From NCBI GenBank assembly GCA_002862095.1, contig PHSQ01000001.1:868001-932000 (forward strand): a stretch of 64,000 nt of DNA, given 5' to 3'. A model generated the notes under the pieces. That model was not told the origin of the DNA and did not search any database. It saw nothing but the letters and a program-made list of their open reading frames with translations. This stretch comes from Methylocystis sp. KS32 (GTDB taxonomy: Bacteria > Pseudomonadota > Alphaproteobacteria > Rhizobiales > Beijerinckiaceae). Made by a program: the position numbers and the translations under genes. This document shows, piece by piece, positions 38,529 to 47,792 of the stretch (the first letter of the stretch is position 1; each line of letters begins with the position of its first letter).

Positions 38529-39625
38529 TGCGCGCCCTGATATTCTTTATTCTCTCGCTCATCTCCTGCTTTGAAGCGATCGCTGGCACACGCATAAAGG
38601 ATATTACCTTTCCGCAGGGCGTTCGCAATTACCAACTCCTCGGTTACGGATTGGTGATAGGTCTACAGGGTACCGGAGACACTCTCAGAAATTCCCCATT
38701 CACGGAACAAGCGACGATGTCCATGCTCGACCGCATGGGAATAAACATTCGCGCGAACGCCATGCGGACCCGCAACATCGCCGCCGTGCTAGTTACCGCC
38801 GAATTGCCGCCATTCGCGGGCTGGGGCAGCACATTGGACGCGACGGTCTCCTCGCTGGGCGACGCAACATCGTTGATGGGCGGAACATTGGTGATGACGT
38901 CCCTTTCCGGAGTCGACGGCAATACCTATGCACTCGCTCAGGGGCCAATCGCGGTATCGGGCTTTGCGGCGAATGGACAAAACGAAACTCTGACGCATGG
39001 CGTAGCAACAGTCGGTCGAATTCCGAATGGAGCCTCCATAGAAAAAGAACCTCCCAGACCAATGGGGGAGCCGGGCTTGATTGTTCTGGAATTGCGAAAC
39101 CCGGACTTCTTGACCTCGACCCGGATAGCCGACGTGATCAACAAATTCGTCGGAGGACATCGTCGTTCTCCCATCGCCCGCGAAAGGGACAGTCGCAGCG
39201 TTAGCGTGAGGGTGCCGCAAGGGGATTCACCGACAAAATTGCTGGCGCAAATAGGAGACCTTCTCGTCAATCCGAGCACGCCAGCGCGCGTCGTGATTGA
39301 CGAAAGAACTGGAACAGTCGTCATTGGCGAGGATGTACAGATTTCCCCGATCGCAGTGACCCAGGGCGGCCTTACGATACGGGTCAAGGAAACCCCCGAT
39401 GTCTCGCAACCGGCGCCAATGTCGAATGGACAGACCGTGGTTACATCCCGCACCTCGATTTCCGCCAATGAACAAAACGGGCAAGTCGCAACCTTGGCTG
39501 GACCAACCTTGAAGACGCTGGTTCGTGGCCTGAACCAAATCGGGCTCACGCCGACAGGCATAATTTCTATTCTGCAAGCCATAAAGAGCGCCGGCGCGCT
39601 GCAGGCTGAATTAGTTATTCAATGA
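38528..39625 (+). CDS. flgI: FlgI, flagellar P-ring protein
   Basis: A 365-residue secreted protein with a signal peptide ending near EAIAG. Signature segments include YQLLGYGLVIGLQGTGDTL, NIAAVLVTAELPPFA and LVRGLNQIGLTPTGIISILQAIKSAGAL (in pieces). Normal length. It is the last gene of the plus-strand flagellar run; in many relatives motE and flgH come next, but here these are at 8.7-10 kb on the other strand. Confidence 0.95.
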   Translation: MRALIFFILSLISCFEAIAGTRIKDITFPQGVRNYQLLGYGLVIGLQGTGDTLRNSPFTEQATMSMLDRMGINIRANAMRTRNIAAVLVTAELPPFAGWGSTLDATVSSLGDATSLMGGTLVMTSLSGVDGNTYALAQGPIAVSGFAANGQNETLTHGVATVGRIPNGASIEKEPPRPMGEPGLIVLELRNPDFLTSTRIADVINKFVGGHRRSPIARERDSRSVSVRVPQGDSPTKLLAQIGDLLVNPSTPARVVIDERTGTVVIGEDVQISPIAVTQGGLTIRVKETPDVSQPAPMSNGQTVVTSRTSISANEQNGQVATLAGPTLKTLVRGLNQIGLTPTGIISILQAIKSAGALQAELVIQ

Positions 39626-39997
39626 TTCTGGCCTGTTATTGACGCGGCTCCATATTACCGCCTCCGTCAGCATCCGCCTCGCCTGGTCAAGATCTCCAGC
39701 TTCGGCATGTATAATCGCTTCCTCAAGATGCGCGAGGAAGCGCGAATAATCCCGAGCTTCGCTCTCATGGCGTGAGAAATTCGCGCGCATCAGGAGCAGG
39801 ACCAAAATACCAGCGACCTTCTGCGTAATCGGATTTGAGATCAGGTCGGCATGACAATATTCGCCGCACGAGGAACTCGACCCCGCGTCGTCTATCCGAG
39901 CGCTTCGACGTTCAAGTTGATCCAATTCAACCACACGATCAAGGGCCTCATGAAGCCATCCTGCGAGCCACTGGTCGTATTCCTCGTCCGCCGCCAT
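39611..39997 (-). CDS. Hypothetical protein
   Basis: A 128-residue helical protein whose end overlaps the end of flgI by 15 bases in a convergent arrangement. It contains FLAHLEEAIIHAEAGDLDQARRMLTEAV, which looks like a TPR-type helix pair. A Ser-Ser-Ser-Ser-Cys stretch and a short hydrophobic segment (GILVLLLMRA) are also seen. No family recognised; the coding-like composition of the second half suggests it is real. Confidence 0.45.
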   Translation of the reverse strand: MAADEEYDQWLAGWLHEALDRVVELDQLERRSARIDDAGSSSSCGEYCHADLISNPITQKVAGILVLLLMRANFSRHESEARDYSRFLAHLEEAIIHAEAGDLDQARRMLTEAVIWSRVNNRPESLNN

Positions 39998-40416
39998 TGT
40001 CAGCGCCCTATGATTGGGCAGGCTCCATTAAAAGAGAGTTCGAGAGGAAGAAGAAAGATGGCTCGCCTCCGGGGACGAAAAGTTAAATTCGTCCCAAAAT
40101 GGCGCCGAGGCGAGCGACCACGCCTGCGAGGGTAAATATGGCGGCGAATCCAAAAAAAAAGACGGTTGCATGTCTTTCGTGTATCAAGATGTTGTTCGCT
40201 TTACAGTTGCGATTTTAGAGTGTTTTCCGACCGGACGGAAACGTCTGGTAGATTAAGAAATCGCTCCAGATGGGCGGTTCTTGCTTGGGCTTGATGGTCT
40301 TGTCGCCAGAAGGACGATGCAACGACGAACCGTGCTGGCGTTCGCATTCGAGCCATGCGCGTGGCGATACGGCGGATTTCCTGCATGGACCGGTGGACGA
40401 AGCGAGTTGGTCTGCC
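39998..40416. other. 420 bp intergenic containing a partial repeat
   Basis: No gene is supported here. The stretch holds the 57-bp partial copy of the palindrome-rich repeat at 40215-40271. Confidence 0.5.
40215..40271 (+). repeat. Partial copy (57 bp) of the 118-bp palindromic repeat
   Basis: This matches the first half of the repeats at 44668-44785 and 46791-46908, from TTAGAG to ATCGCTCCAGAT, with several mismatches, and then stops. The arm around CGTCTGGT is kept. It looks like an older, truncated copy. Confidence 0.75.
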
Positions 40417-41151
40417 TCAGATCAACTTCAGGCCCTTGAGGCTGGCGTGGCCGTGGCGCCCCACGATCAGGTGATCATGCACGGCGATGCCAAAGGGTTG
40501 CGCGATAGCGATGATGTCGCGCGTCATCCGAATGTCCGCGGTGGAAGGAGTCGGGTCTCCCGAGGGATGGTTGTGCGCCAGAATGAGGGCGCATGAGCTA
40601 AGCTCCAGCGCGCGGCGCACTACTTCTCGCGGATAGACCGGGGTGTGATCCACCGTGCCGACGCTCTGCACCTCATCCGCGATCAACGCGTTGCGTTTGT
40701 CCAGGAACAAGACCCGAAATTCCTCCCTCTCCGCATAGGCCATCGCCGTGCGGCAATAGTCGATGACGTCCATGAAGGAGGATAGCACTGTCCGCTTTTC
40801 GATCGTTCCACGAGCCAGGCGCCGCGCGGCGGCCTCGACAAGTTTGATCTCGCAAATGGCCGATTCCCCGAGGCCCTCGATCTCCCTCAGCCGCTCGGGT
40901 CGGGCGGCGATGACCTCGGAATAGGAACCAAAGCGCGTCAGTAGAGCCTTTGCCAGAGGCTTGACGTCCCGCCGCGCTATCGCCCGGAAAAGAAGCAACT
41001 CCAGCAGTTCGTAATCCGCCAGGGCGGCTCCCCCAGCTTCCATGAAGCGGTCACGTAGACGTTGCCGATGTCCGTGAAAATGCCGAGCTGCTTCCTGTAG
41101 ATCGGAAGCCGGGGTCTTTTTCGTTGGTCGACCGTCACCGTCGCCATTCAT
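40417..41151 (-). CDS. radC: RadC-family JAB-domain protein
   Basis: A 244-residue protein with a helix-hairpin-helix region ([30 protein letters not shown], in pieces) and a C-terminal JAB metalloprotease-like domain with [17 protein letters not shown] (HxHxPxxxxxxSxxD). The true role of RadC is unresolved; it is not established as a repair protein. It overlaps map by 4 bases, a common alphaproteobacterial pair. Confidence 0.93.
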   Translation of the reverse strand: MNGDGDGRPTKKTPASDLQEAARHFHGHRQRLRDRFMEAGGAALADYELLELLLFRAIARRDVKPLAKALLTRFGSYSEVIAARPERLREIEGLGESAICEIKLVEAAARRLARGTIEKRTVLSSFMDVIDYCRTAMAYAEREEFRVLFLDKRNALIADEVQSVGTVDHTPVYPREVVRRALELSSCALILAHNHPSGDPTPSTADIRMTRDIIAIAQPFGIAVHDHLIVGRHGHASLKGLKLI

Positions 41152-41987
41152 GGGGTCGCTTGCGGCGCCGCAATGGGATTGTCACGCCCGATCAATGACG
41201 CGGTGAATATCTCCGCGCCTGTCTCGGTGACGCCGATGGAGTGTTCGAATTGCGCCGAAAGGGAGCGGTCGCGGGTGACCGCCGTCCAACCGTCGCCGAG
41301 AACCTTGACCTGCGGGCGGCCAAGATTGACCATTGGTTCGATGGTGAAGAACATTCCCGGACGCAATTCGACGCCTTTGCCCTGGACGCCATAATGAAGA
41401 ATGTTTGGCTCGTCGTGGAACAACTGCCCTAGTCCATGACCGCAGAAGTCGCGCACGATAGAGCAACGCTCTCCTTCCGCATAGTTCTGGATCGCCGCCC
41501 CAATATCTCCGGTCGTTGCTCCGGGCTTCACCGCGGCGATGCCTCTCAAGAGCGATTCGTAGGTCACTTCGATCAACCGCTCGGCTTTCCTCGAGATTTC
41601 TCCGACCGGGAACATGCGGCTGGCGTCGCCATGCCAGCCGTCGACGATGAGGGTCACATCGATATTGACGATGTCTCCTTCTCGAAGCGGCTTGTCGTCC
41701 GGAATGCCGTGGCACACGACATGATTGATCGACGTGCAGATCGATTTGCGATAGCCGCGATAGTCGAGCGGGGCCGGATAAGCGTCATGCGCCAGGGCGA
41801 AATCGAACACGAGATCGTCCAGCGCCTGGGTCGTCACGCCCGGCCGCACGTAATCGATGAGCATGTCGAGCGCCTGAGCGGTCAGCCTGCCCGCCTTACG
41901 CATGGCCTCGAATTCCTCGGGGCCGTGTAGTTTGATTTGACCGGTCTTGCGTCCCGCTGGAGCAAGATGGGACTCGATGAATGTCAT
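41148..41987 (-). CDS. map: Methionine aminopeptidase type I
   Basis: A 279-residue enzyme that removes the starting Met from new proteins. Metal ligands are visible: the two Asp in [19 protein letters not shown], His in [14 protein letters not shown], Glu in FTIEPM and Glu in the late TGAEIFT segment. An N-terminal extension of about 25 residues is usual in alphaproteobacteria. Upstream is a 97-bp gap to the ROK kinase stop. Confidence 0.95.
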   Translation of the reverse strand: MTFIESHLAPAGRKTGQIKLHGPEEFEAMRKAGRLTAQALDMLIDYVRPGVTTQALDDLVFDFALAHDAYPAPLDYRGYRKSICTSINHVVCHGIPDDKPLREGDIVNIDVTLIVDGWHGDASRMFPVGEISRKAERLIEVTYESLLRGIAAVKPGATTGDIGAAIQNYAEGERCSIVRDFCGHGLGQLFHDEPNILHYGVQGKGVELRPGMFFTIEPMVNLGRPQVKVLGDGWTAVTRDRSLSAQFEHSIGVTETGAEIFTASLIGRDNPIAAPQATP

Positions 41988-42084
41988 AAGCTCATCTCTA
42001 GAGTGATTTTAGATTACTTTTCCCCTAGGGTAATCAAGGCGCGGGCGATTGCAAGCCGCGACCCCCGTAATGGATTGAAAGTTT

Positions 42085-43011
42085 TCATTCCTTAAGGCGG
42101 TTCTCGCCCCACAGCCAAGCCGCTCCCCGCACTCCGCCGCTGTCACCATGACGATTAGGGCGAATTTTCGTATCGAGCGTATCGGTGAAGGCGTATTTTT
42201 CTACCTCGCGCTGCAGGTTGCCGTAGAGATCGCCAATATTGGAGAGGCCGCCGCCCAGAACGATGACGTCGGGGTCTACCACATTGACCACTCCGGCCAA
42301 GGCTCGCGCCAGTCTGTCGCGATAGGCGACGAGCGCAGCGACCGCTTGTGCGTCGCCGCCGGCCGCTCGTCCCGCGACCTCTTCCGCCGTATGGGAAAGG
42401 CTGGAGCGGCCCAAATACTCGCGCGAGAGCCCCCCGCCGGAGAGGAAGGTTTCGATGCACCCATCGTGTCCGCAATAGCAGCGACGCCCAGGAAATTCCT
42501 CGGCGCTCATCCATGGCAACGGATTATGGCCCCATTCGCCGGCGAGCCTATTGCGGCCGGGGATCAATTGGCCGTCGATAACGACGCCCCCTCCGACGCC
42601 GGTGCCCAGAATCACGCCGAATACCACGCGCGCGCCTGCGCCAGCTCCGTCCACGGCTTCGGACAAGGCGAAACAATTGGCGTCATTCTCTACGCGCACG
42701 TCACGACCCAGCGCCTCTTCAAGGTCGTGCTGTAGAGCGCGTCCGTTAAGGGTCGCGGTGTTGGAGTTTTTTACCAGGCCTGTGCGCGGCGAAATCGAGC
42801 CGGGCGCCCCGACTCCGACCGCAGCGCGGCGGTTTAGCTCAAGTTCTATTTCGTGCACCAAAGCGGTGATAGATCGGAGGATACCGGCATAATCATGGGC
42901 GGGCGTGGTCACGCGACGACGAGCTATGATCTTGCCGAAATCGTCGAGAGCGACCGCTTCGGTTTTCGTGCCTCCGAGATCGACGCCGATACGAATCGAC
43001 TCGTTCGTCAT
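42085..43011 (-). CDS. ROK-family sugar kinase (fructokinase-like)
   Basis: A 308-residue kinase. It has the phosphate-binding IGVDLGGTKTE, the sugar-binding EWGHNPLPWM and the ROK zinc motif RCYCGHDGCIETFLSG. Related enzymes phosphorylate fructose, glucose or N-acetylglucosamine; the motif pattern is closest to fructokinase/Mak, but the substrate is not certain. It overlaps the pentapeptide-repeat gene by 4 bases, so the two are co-transcribed. Confidence 0.88.
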   Translation of the reverse strand: MTNESIRIGVDLGGTKTEAVALDDFGKIIARRRVTTPAHDYAGILRSITALVHEIELELNRRAAVGVGAPGSISPRTGLVKNSNTATLNGRALQHDLEEALGRDVRVENDANCFALSEAVDGAGAGARVVFGVILGTGVGGGVVIDGQLIPGRNRLAGEWGHNPLPWMSAEEFPGRRCYCGHDGCIETFLSGGGLSREYLGRSSLSHTAEEVAGRAAGGDAQAVAALVAYRDRLARALAGVVNVVDPDVIVLGGGLSNIGDLYGNLQREVEKYAFTDTLDTKIRPNRHGDSGGVRGAAWLWGENRLKE

Positions 43012-43832
43012 TTGATCCGGGCTCGATCGAGATTCGCCGCGTCTTTCAGCGCGTCATTGGCCGCTGCGGAGTCGATTTGCGCCGAGTCGACGTCGAGGCC
43101 TTGCGCCCTGGCGCCGTCCCACTTCGCTCCCCTGAAGTCCGCTCCCGCCGCATCCGCTCCCTGAAGGCCCGCACCCGAAAAATCGGCTCCCGCCGCGTGC
43201 AGGAAGCGTAGATCCGCGTTCATTAAATCGGCGGCCGTGAAGTTCGCGCCTTCGGCCACCGCGCTGCTCAGCACGGCGCGCATCAATCCCATGGATTGAT
43301 TCTTCATGTCGGCGGAAAGGTTCGCTTCGACGAATTTGGCGCCTCGCAAATCGGCGCCGGTCATGTCGGCGGTGATTCTCGCTCTCGAAAAATCGGCTCC
43401 GTCCGCCTTCGCTCGTTGCATCTGAGTCGCAAAAATATGAGCGCCGACCAATGAAGTCCCGGTCAAATCGGCCTCGAGCAGCCAGGCCTGATCAAGAATG
43501 GCGTGATCGAGTTTCGCTCCCGAGAGTCGCGCCTTGATGAGTCGCGCCGCGCGGAAGTTCGCCTTGCTGAGGTCAAGCCCCGAGAGATCGAGTCCGTTCA
43601 GGCTTTTGCCGGAAAGATCCAGAGGGTTGTTTTCGTCTCGCGCCTTCAGCGCAGCCACCACTGCGTCTCGGGTAAGCTCCGAGGTGGCGTAGGCCGGCTG
43701 GGTGAGATCGACGCCCCGCAGCATTTCCTGAGCTGGGGACATTACGGGAAAAGCGGCCAAAAAAATCGCGGCCACCCATTGAATCGTCGCTGGGGCGGCT
43801 GATCCGCGCGCCTTAACCTTCATAAGCGTCAC
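43008..43832 (-). CDS. Secreted pentapeptide-repeat protein
   Basis: A 274-residue protein with an N-terminal signal sequence (about 17-35). From residue 70 it is built of A(D/N)LxX pentapeptides (LDLSGLDLSKANF, GADLRGAKFVEANL, GADFSGAGLQGADAAGADF), which should form a right-handed four-sided beta helix. The function of such periplasmic helices is not known. It is the first gene of a pair with the ROK kinase. Confidence 0.85.
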   Translation of the reverse strand: MTLMKVKARGSAAPATIQWVAAIFLAAFPVMSPAQEMLRGVDLTQPAYATSELTRDAVVAALKARDENNPLDLSGKSLNGLDLSGLDLSKANFRAARLIKARLSGAKLDHAILDQAWLLEADLTGTSLVGAHIFATQMQRAKADGADFSRARITADMTGADLRGAKFVEANLSADMKNQSMGLMRAVLSSAVAEGANFTAADLMNADLRFLHAAGADFSGAGLQGADAAGADFRGAKWDGARAQGLDVDSAQIDSAAANDALKDAANLDRARIK

Positions 43833-44149
43833 TCCTCCCTACTTCTTTCCGTCCGCGAGATTTCTTATTGCCGACCAGAGGGCCGCTGGTCCCGCCTCGT
43901 TCAGCGTGGAGTCGGCGGCGAAGCTCGCGAATACACGCAAATTAAGCGAATTTGGGGGAAATGTCGCCGTGGTATCGGGCTTTTCTTTGCTCTGACCATG
44001 CGGTTATGATTGAATGGCGACATTAGATTTTTGACAGCGCGCCCGATATTAGTCGCGAGGGCTCGATGTCGAGTTGACGTGGGCGGTTCCCAAAGTTCTC
44101 GTCCTGAGAGCATCGCGAGGTCGAACTGTTTCGAAGGGAAACAAGGCTT
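43833..44149. other. 317 bp between divergent genes
   Basis: Should contain promoters for the pentapeptide-repeat gene (minus) and the APS-kinase-like gene (plus). No clear promoter boxes or conserved short gene seen. Confidence 0.4.
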
Positions 44150-44593
44150 GTGTCGAAAAAAATTCTGGTCATGGGTCTGCCAGGCGCTGGCAAAACGACT
44201 CTCGCGAATATTCTCGCTCCCATGCTGGGCGCCGTTTGGTTCAACGCGGATGAGGTCCGCGCCAACATCAACAAAGACTTGGGATTCTCGCCAGAAGACC
44301 GGATCGAGCAAGCGCGGAGAATGGGGTGGCTTTGCGACCAGGTGGTTCGCGTCGGCGTGCCCGCGCTGGCTGATTTCGTATGTCCGACGCCAGAAGCCCG
44401 CGCTGCTTTCGGGCCGTCCTTCGTGATCTGGGTTGACCGAATAGAGGAGGGTCGTTTCGCCGACACCAATCGTCTCTTCGTTCCTCCAACGGACTGCGAT
44501 GTCCGGGTCTTGCGAGATGGCTCGCCCTCTTTCTGGGCGGAGCGCATAAGGCGGGAACTCAGTCGATTGGATGAGCGGATAGCGCGTCTTTGA
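44150..44593 (+). CDS. APS-kinase-like P-loop protein
   Basis: A 147-residue nucleotide-binding protein. Walker A is GLPGAGKTTLA. NADEVRANINKDLGFSPEDRIEQARRMG matches the APS-binding region of CysC. The CysC segment with FVSPxR is replaced by FVCPTPEARAAFG, and the protein is shorter than CysC (about 200), so it is likely a CysC-related kinase of unknown substrate rather than the sulfate-assimilation enzyme. GTG start at 44150. Confidence 0.65.
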   Translation: MSKKILVMGLPGAGKTTLANILAPMLGAVWFNADEVRANINKDLGFSPEDRIEQARRMGWLCDQVVRVGVPALADFVCPTPEARAAFGPSFVIWVDRIEEGRFADTNRLFVPPTDCDVRVLRDGSPSFWAERIRRELSRLDERIARL

Positions 44594-44667
44594 TGCGTCC
44601 GAAGAGTGGCGCCTGCTTCGGGCTGGACGCGGTCATGATTTCTCCACGATTGCGGCATTCTCTCCCG

Positions 44668-44785
44668 CTAGAGCAAAATCCGAAGAAGCTGATAGGCCTT
44701 TTCGATTAGATTTTGCTCCAGCTTTTTGAATCTGGAGCGATTTCTTATCGACCAGACGAATCCGTCTGGTCGATAAGCGCTCTAA
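44668..44785 (-). repeat. 118-bp palindrome-rich repeat, copy A
   Basis: Full-length copy in minus orientation; it matches copy B (46791-46908) over its whole 118 bp apart from one variable patch of about 15 bases. It contains inner hairpins (CCAGACG/CGTCTGG, CTCCAG/CTGGAG, GAGCAAAATC/GATTTTGCTC). No open frame; a non-autonomous MITE- or REP-like element is likely. Confidence 0.88.
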
Positions 44786-44858
44786 GCTCACAAGGCGCTT
44801 TCGGAAAACGACCTTCGTGGCAACTGATCCGCTCAAGCGCCAATTAGGAGAACCTTCA

Positions 44859-45152
44859 ATGAGAAGAACATTCGCGCTTGCGGCCATGATGGCGGCGGGG
44901 GTGACGGCGACGGCCTGCTATTCCCCGGGCGATCGCGCGGCGGGGGGCGCGGCCATTGGCGGACTCACGGGCGCCGGCATAGGGGCCCTGGCCTCCGGTG
45001 GGCGCGCTGCTCCCACGCTCGCCGGCGCGGCGGTGGGCGCCGCCACGGGCGCGGTCGTTGGCGCCGCCACAGCGCCTCCGCCGCCCGGCCCGGGTTGCGC
45101 GCGTTGGGGCGCGGATCCCTACGGCCGGCCCGTCTGCGTCGCTTCCTATTAG
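44859..45152 (+). CDS. Glycine-zipper lipoprotein
   Basis: A 97-residue protein with a signal peptide and a lipobox-like end (TATAC), then two glycine-zipper stretches (GGAAIGGLTGAGIGALASGG and AGAAVGAATGAVVGAATA) that should pair in a membrane, and a Pro-rich tail with two late Cys. ATG at 44859 follows TTAGGAGAACC. Small proteins of this type sit in the outer membrane; the role is unknown. Confidence 0.75.
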   Translation: MRRTFALAAMMAAGVTATACYSPGDRAAGGAAIGGLTGAGIGALASGGRAAPTLAGAAVGAATGAVVGAATAPPPPGPGCARWGADPYGRPVCVASY

Positions 45153-45160
45153 GAATGAAA

Positions 45161-45198
45161 GAAGAGCGCGTCCTATCGGGATTGGAGACGCGCTCTTC
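45161..45198. terminator. Bidirectional hairpin terminator
   Basis: A perfect 12-bp stem (GAAGAGCGCGTC / GACGCGCTCTTC) with a 14-base loop lies between the stops of two convergent genes. No long T run on either side; it ends exactly at the stop of the beta-RFAP synthase gene. Confidence 0.65.
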
Positions 45199-46181
45199 TA
45201 CGCCAAGTGAGCGTATATGGCGTCAACCTTCGCGCCATGCGCCAGGGCGTGGACTATTTCGATGGATAGACCGCGGGTTTTGGCGTCTTCCCTGGCGAGC
45301 GCAGCCAATTTTTGAGCCTCGGACTCGCTGGCTGCGAAGGCGAAACCGGTCGGCCCCCAGGAGGTTTGGCCTCCGCCCGCTGCGCCTCCGCTCATGAGGC
45401 GCGAGATAGTCGTTTCGACAGAGGCGCTGGTGAAGCGCCGTCCGTTTTGCGCGGGCGCGAAATAATCTCCGACGACCGCCTGGATCTCGGAGATCGCCGC
45501 GCCAAAAGCATCGAAGTCGCGCTCGGCGAGCGCGGGGAGAGCCTGCATAAGCACACGTCGGCACAGTTCTCCCGCTTGCGCCCCCGAGAACGGCGGCAGC
45601 GCGGCAAATGCCTCCCGCTCGCCGTTGCCGTGCAAACCGACGCAATTTGGATCGGAAACGAGAAGAATGCGCCATTCCGACGGAAATGGCGTTCGGGCGA
45701 TGATTGGCGGCGTCAGCCCGCGCTTCCCGCGCCCTCCGTCGACGACCAGGCCGCCGTCCTCGAAAAGCCCCGCGCCGAGGCCCGAGCGTTCTCCACGCTC
45801 CATAAGGGCGGCGTCGGCGGCGGCGTTGGCGGGTAAATCCTCCAACCGCCGCAGCGCCGCGGCGATGCTCAGAGCCAACTGAGTCCCGGAACCCAATCCC
45901 GCATGAGCTGGGATGGCTTCCTCGACGATGAGATGATGCCGGCTTTGCGGCGCAAGAGCCTCTTGAGCCCGCTGCAATAAATGCGCGGCGCGTTCCCGCT
46001 CGGCGCCTTCGACAATGTTTTTCTTGGCTTTCGTGAGCCGTAATCTTGTGCGGTGGCCGCTGATAGAGAGGCCCAGGCCACCGAATTTGCGGCCAAGGCC
46101 GCCTTCCATATCGAGAAAGCCGAGATGCAATCTGGCGGCGGCTGTGATGCGCACTTCGTTGACGCTTGACTGGGCCGGCAT
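45198..46181 (-). CDS. Beta-ribofuranosylaminobenzene 5'-phosphate (beta-RFAP) synthase homologue
   Basis: A 327-residue GHMP-kinase-fold protein. The GHMP motif is PAHAGLGSGTQLALSIAAAL; RLHLGFLDMEGGLGRKFGGLG at the N-terminus and GGGQTSWGPTGFAFA near the C-terminus are typical of beta-RFAP synthases. The enzyme joins p-hydroxybenzoate or p-aminobenzoate to PRPP, the first committed step to the aromatic moiety of methanopterin, the C1 carrier used by methylotrophs for formaldehyde oxidation. I used the ATG at 46181; the frame is open 20 codons upstream. Pterin and folate genes follow on the opposite strand. Confidence 0.85.
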   Translation of the reverse strand: MPAQSSVNEVRITAAARLHLGFLDMEGGLGRKFGGLGLSISGHRTRLRLTKAKKNIVEGAERERAAHLLQRAQEALAPQSRHHLIVEEAIPAHAGLGSGTQLALSIAAALRRLEDLPANAAADAALMERGERSGLGAGLFEDGGLVVDGGRGKRGLTPPIIARTPFPSEWRILLVSDPNCVGLHGNGEREAFAALPPFSGAQAGELCRRVLMQALPALAERDFDAFGAAISEIQAVVGDYFAPAQNGRRFTSASVETTISRLMSGGAAGGGQTSWGPTGFAFAASESEAQKLAALAREDAKTRGLSIEIVHALAHGAKVDAIYAHLA

Positions 46182-46416
46182 GAAGTCCCGTTTCCGATCG
46201 AGCGGGCGCCTCAGGGCAAAATGTGGCGCCGCCTGGAGCAAACTGGGCCGCGTCGAACCTGCGGCGTCGCACTGCGCGAGTAAGGCGCCAGACTGGCGAT
46301 GGCAAGCGCTTTCTGCTTTCGTCGCTCGAGGCGCGGCGGATGAAAAATCAAATTTACCGGGATTTTTGCCTCAGCCTTGCTAAATGGCATGAGGCAAGCA
46401 GCATGGAGATGCAGAG

Positions 46417-46794
46417 ATGACTGTTAAAGAGCGCGTTTATTCCGAAAGCGAGATCGCGGAGCGACTGGCCAGGGAACTTCCGCATTGGCGCTACGAAAAT
46501 GGCTGGATACGGCGCAAATACAAGACACACTCCTGGAAAGGCACCCTCATGGCGATCAACGCGGTCGGGCATTTGGCCGAGGCTGCGTGGCACCACCCCG
46601 ACCTTGCGGCGTCTTACGCTTTCTTGGAGGTAAAGCTTGTGACGCACACCGCCAAGGGCGTGACAGACAAGGATTTTGAGCTTGCAAGCAAAATCGAGGA
46701 AGTAATCTGCTGGCGCCCAGGCAAAGCCGGCGGCGCACTCGAGGGCACGCCGGAAACGGATCAGAGATTCGCTTATATCAAATACGACGATTAG
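46417..46794 (+). CDS. phhB: Pterin-4a-carbinolamine dehydratase family protein
   Basis: A 125-residue protein with the active-site pattern AWHHPDL and a later VTHTAKGVTDKDFELA, which fits the PCD motif HHP..........TH..GG.T..D. These enzymes dehydrate 4a-hydroxy-tetrahydropterins; in methylotrophs a PCD-like protein often sits near methanopterin genes. Its stop codon TAG is the first triplet inside repeat copy B. Confidence 0.88.
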   Translation: MTVKERVYSESEIAERLARELPHWRYENGWIRRKYKTHSWKGTLMAINAVGHLAEAAWHHPDLAASYAFLEVKLVTHTAKGVTDKDFELASKIEEVICWRPGKAGGALEGTPETDQRFAYIKYDD

Positions 46795-46908
46795 AGCGCT
46801 TTCCGACCAGACGGAATCGTCTGGTTGATAAGAAATCGCTCCAGATTCAAAAAGCTGGAGCAAAATCTAATCGAAAAAATCTAACAACTTTTTCGGATTT
46901 TGCTCTAG
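46791..46908 (+). repeat. 118-bp palindrome-rich repeat, copy B
   Basis: Full-length plus-strand copy matching copy A in reverse orientation, from TTAGAGCGC to TTTTGCTCTAG. It begins at the last base of the final sense codon of the PCD gene and supplies its stop. It could act as a transcript end or processing site between the PCD gene and folP. Confidence 0.88.
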
Positions 46909-46943
46909 AAGGCTGCGCGATCTGGAAGCGAGGAGGGGAGAGA

Positions 46944-47792
46944 TTGTCGGATCGATACGCCGAAATAGGCCATGCGCGGGAGGTGTTTTTGTCTTGCGTC
47001 GCGCGGGGGCCGACGATCATGGGCATCGTGAACGTCACCCCGGATTCCTTTTCCGACGGAGGTCTGTTCCTCTCTCCGCAAGCGGCGCTGGCTCAGGCGG
47101 CGGAACTTGTGAGCGGGGGCGCGAGCATCGTCGACGTCGGCGGGGAGTCGACTAGGCCCGGCCATAAGGCCGTGCCTGCCGAGGAGGAATGGCGGAGGCT
47201 CGAACCTGTTCTCGCGAATTTGGTTGCGAAGGCCGGAGTCCCGGTTTCGGTTGACACCTACAAGGCGGAAACGGCCCGGCGCGCCCTGCAGGCGGGGGTG
47301 GCCGTCGTCAATGACGTCTGGGGGTTGCAGAGAGACCCCGCGATGGCGTCCGTGGTGGCCGAGGCGGGGGCGGCCATCGTCGTCATGCACAATAGAGAGC
47401 GCGTCGACCCCGCGATAGACATCGTTTCCGAGATGGAGCGGTTTTTTGAACGCTCGCTCGCGCTGGCCAAGCGCGCGGGCGTGCCCGAAAAACACATTCT
47501 GCTGGATCCGGGGGTGGGTTTCGGAAAAAGTCGGGAACAGAATTATCAGGCTTTGCGCGCCATCCCGCGGTTGGAGCAATTCGGCAGACCGATACTTGTC
47601 GGCGTTTCCCGAAAATCGCTTTTCCGTGACCTGCCCGACGGCCAATCGAATGGTAGATTGATCGGCACTCTCACGGCGAACATCTTTGCGGCGACCCTTG
47701 GAGCCCGAGTTTTCAGGGTTCACGACGCGCTGGAACACAAGACCGCCTTTTCGGTGCTAAACGCCCTTCAGGCGATCAAATACCAAGGATGA
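46944..47792 (+). CDS. folP: Dihydropteroate synthase
   Basis: A 282-residue TIM-barrel enzyme joining p-aminobenzoate to the pterin pyrophosphate. Signature segments: IMGIVNVTPDSFSDGG, GGESTRPGHK, VNDVWG, LLDPGVGFGKS and GVSRKSLFRDL. Start is TTG at 46944, preceded by GAGGAGGGGAGAGA. Stop overlaps the folK start by 4 bases. Confidence 0.95.
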   Translation: MSDRYAEIGHAREVFLSCVARGPTIMGIVNVTPDSFSDGGLFLSPQAALAQAAELVSGGASIVDVGGESTRPGHKAVPAEEEWRRLEPVLANLVAKAGVPVSVDTYKAETARRALQAGVAVVNDVWGLQRDPAMASVVAEAGAAIVVMHNRERVDPAIDIVSEMERFFERSLALAKRAGVPEKHILLDPGVGFGKSREQNYQALRAIPRLEQFGRPILVGVSRKSLFRDLPDGQSNGRLIGTLTANIFAATLGARVFRVHDALEHKTAFSVLNALQAIKYQG

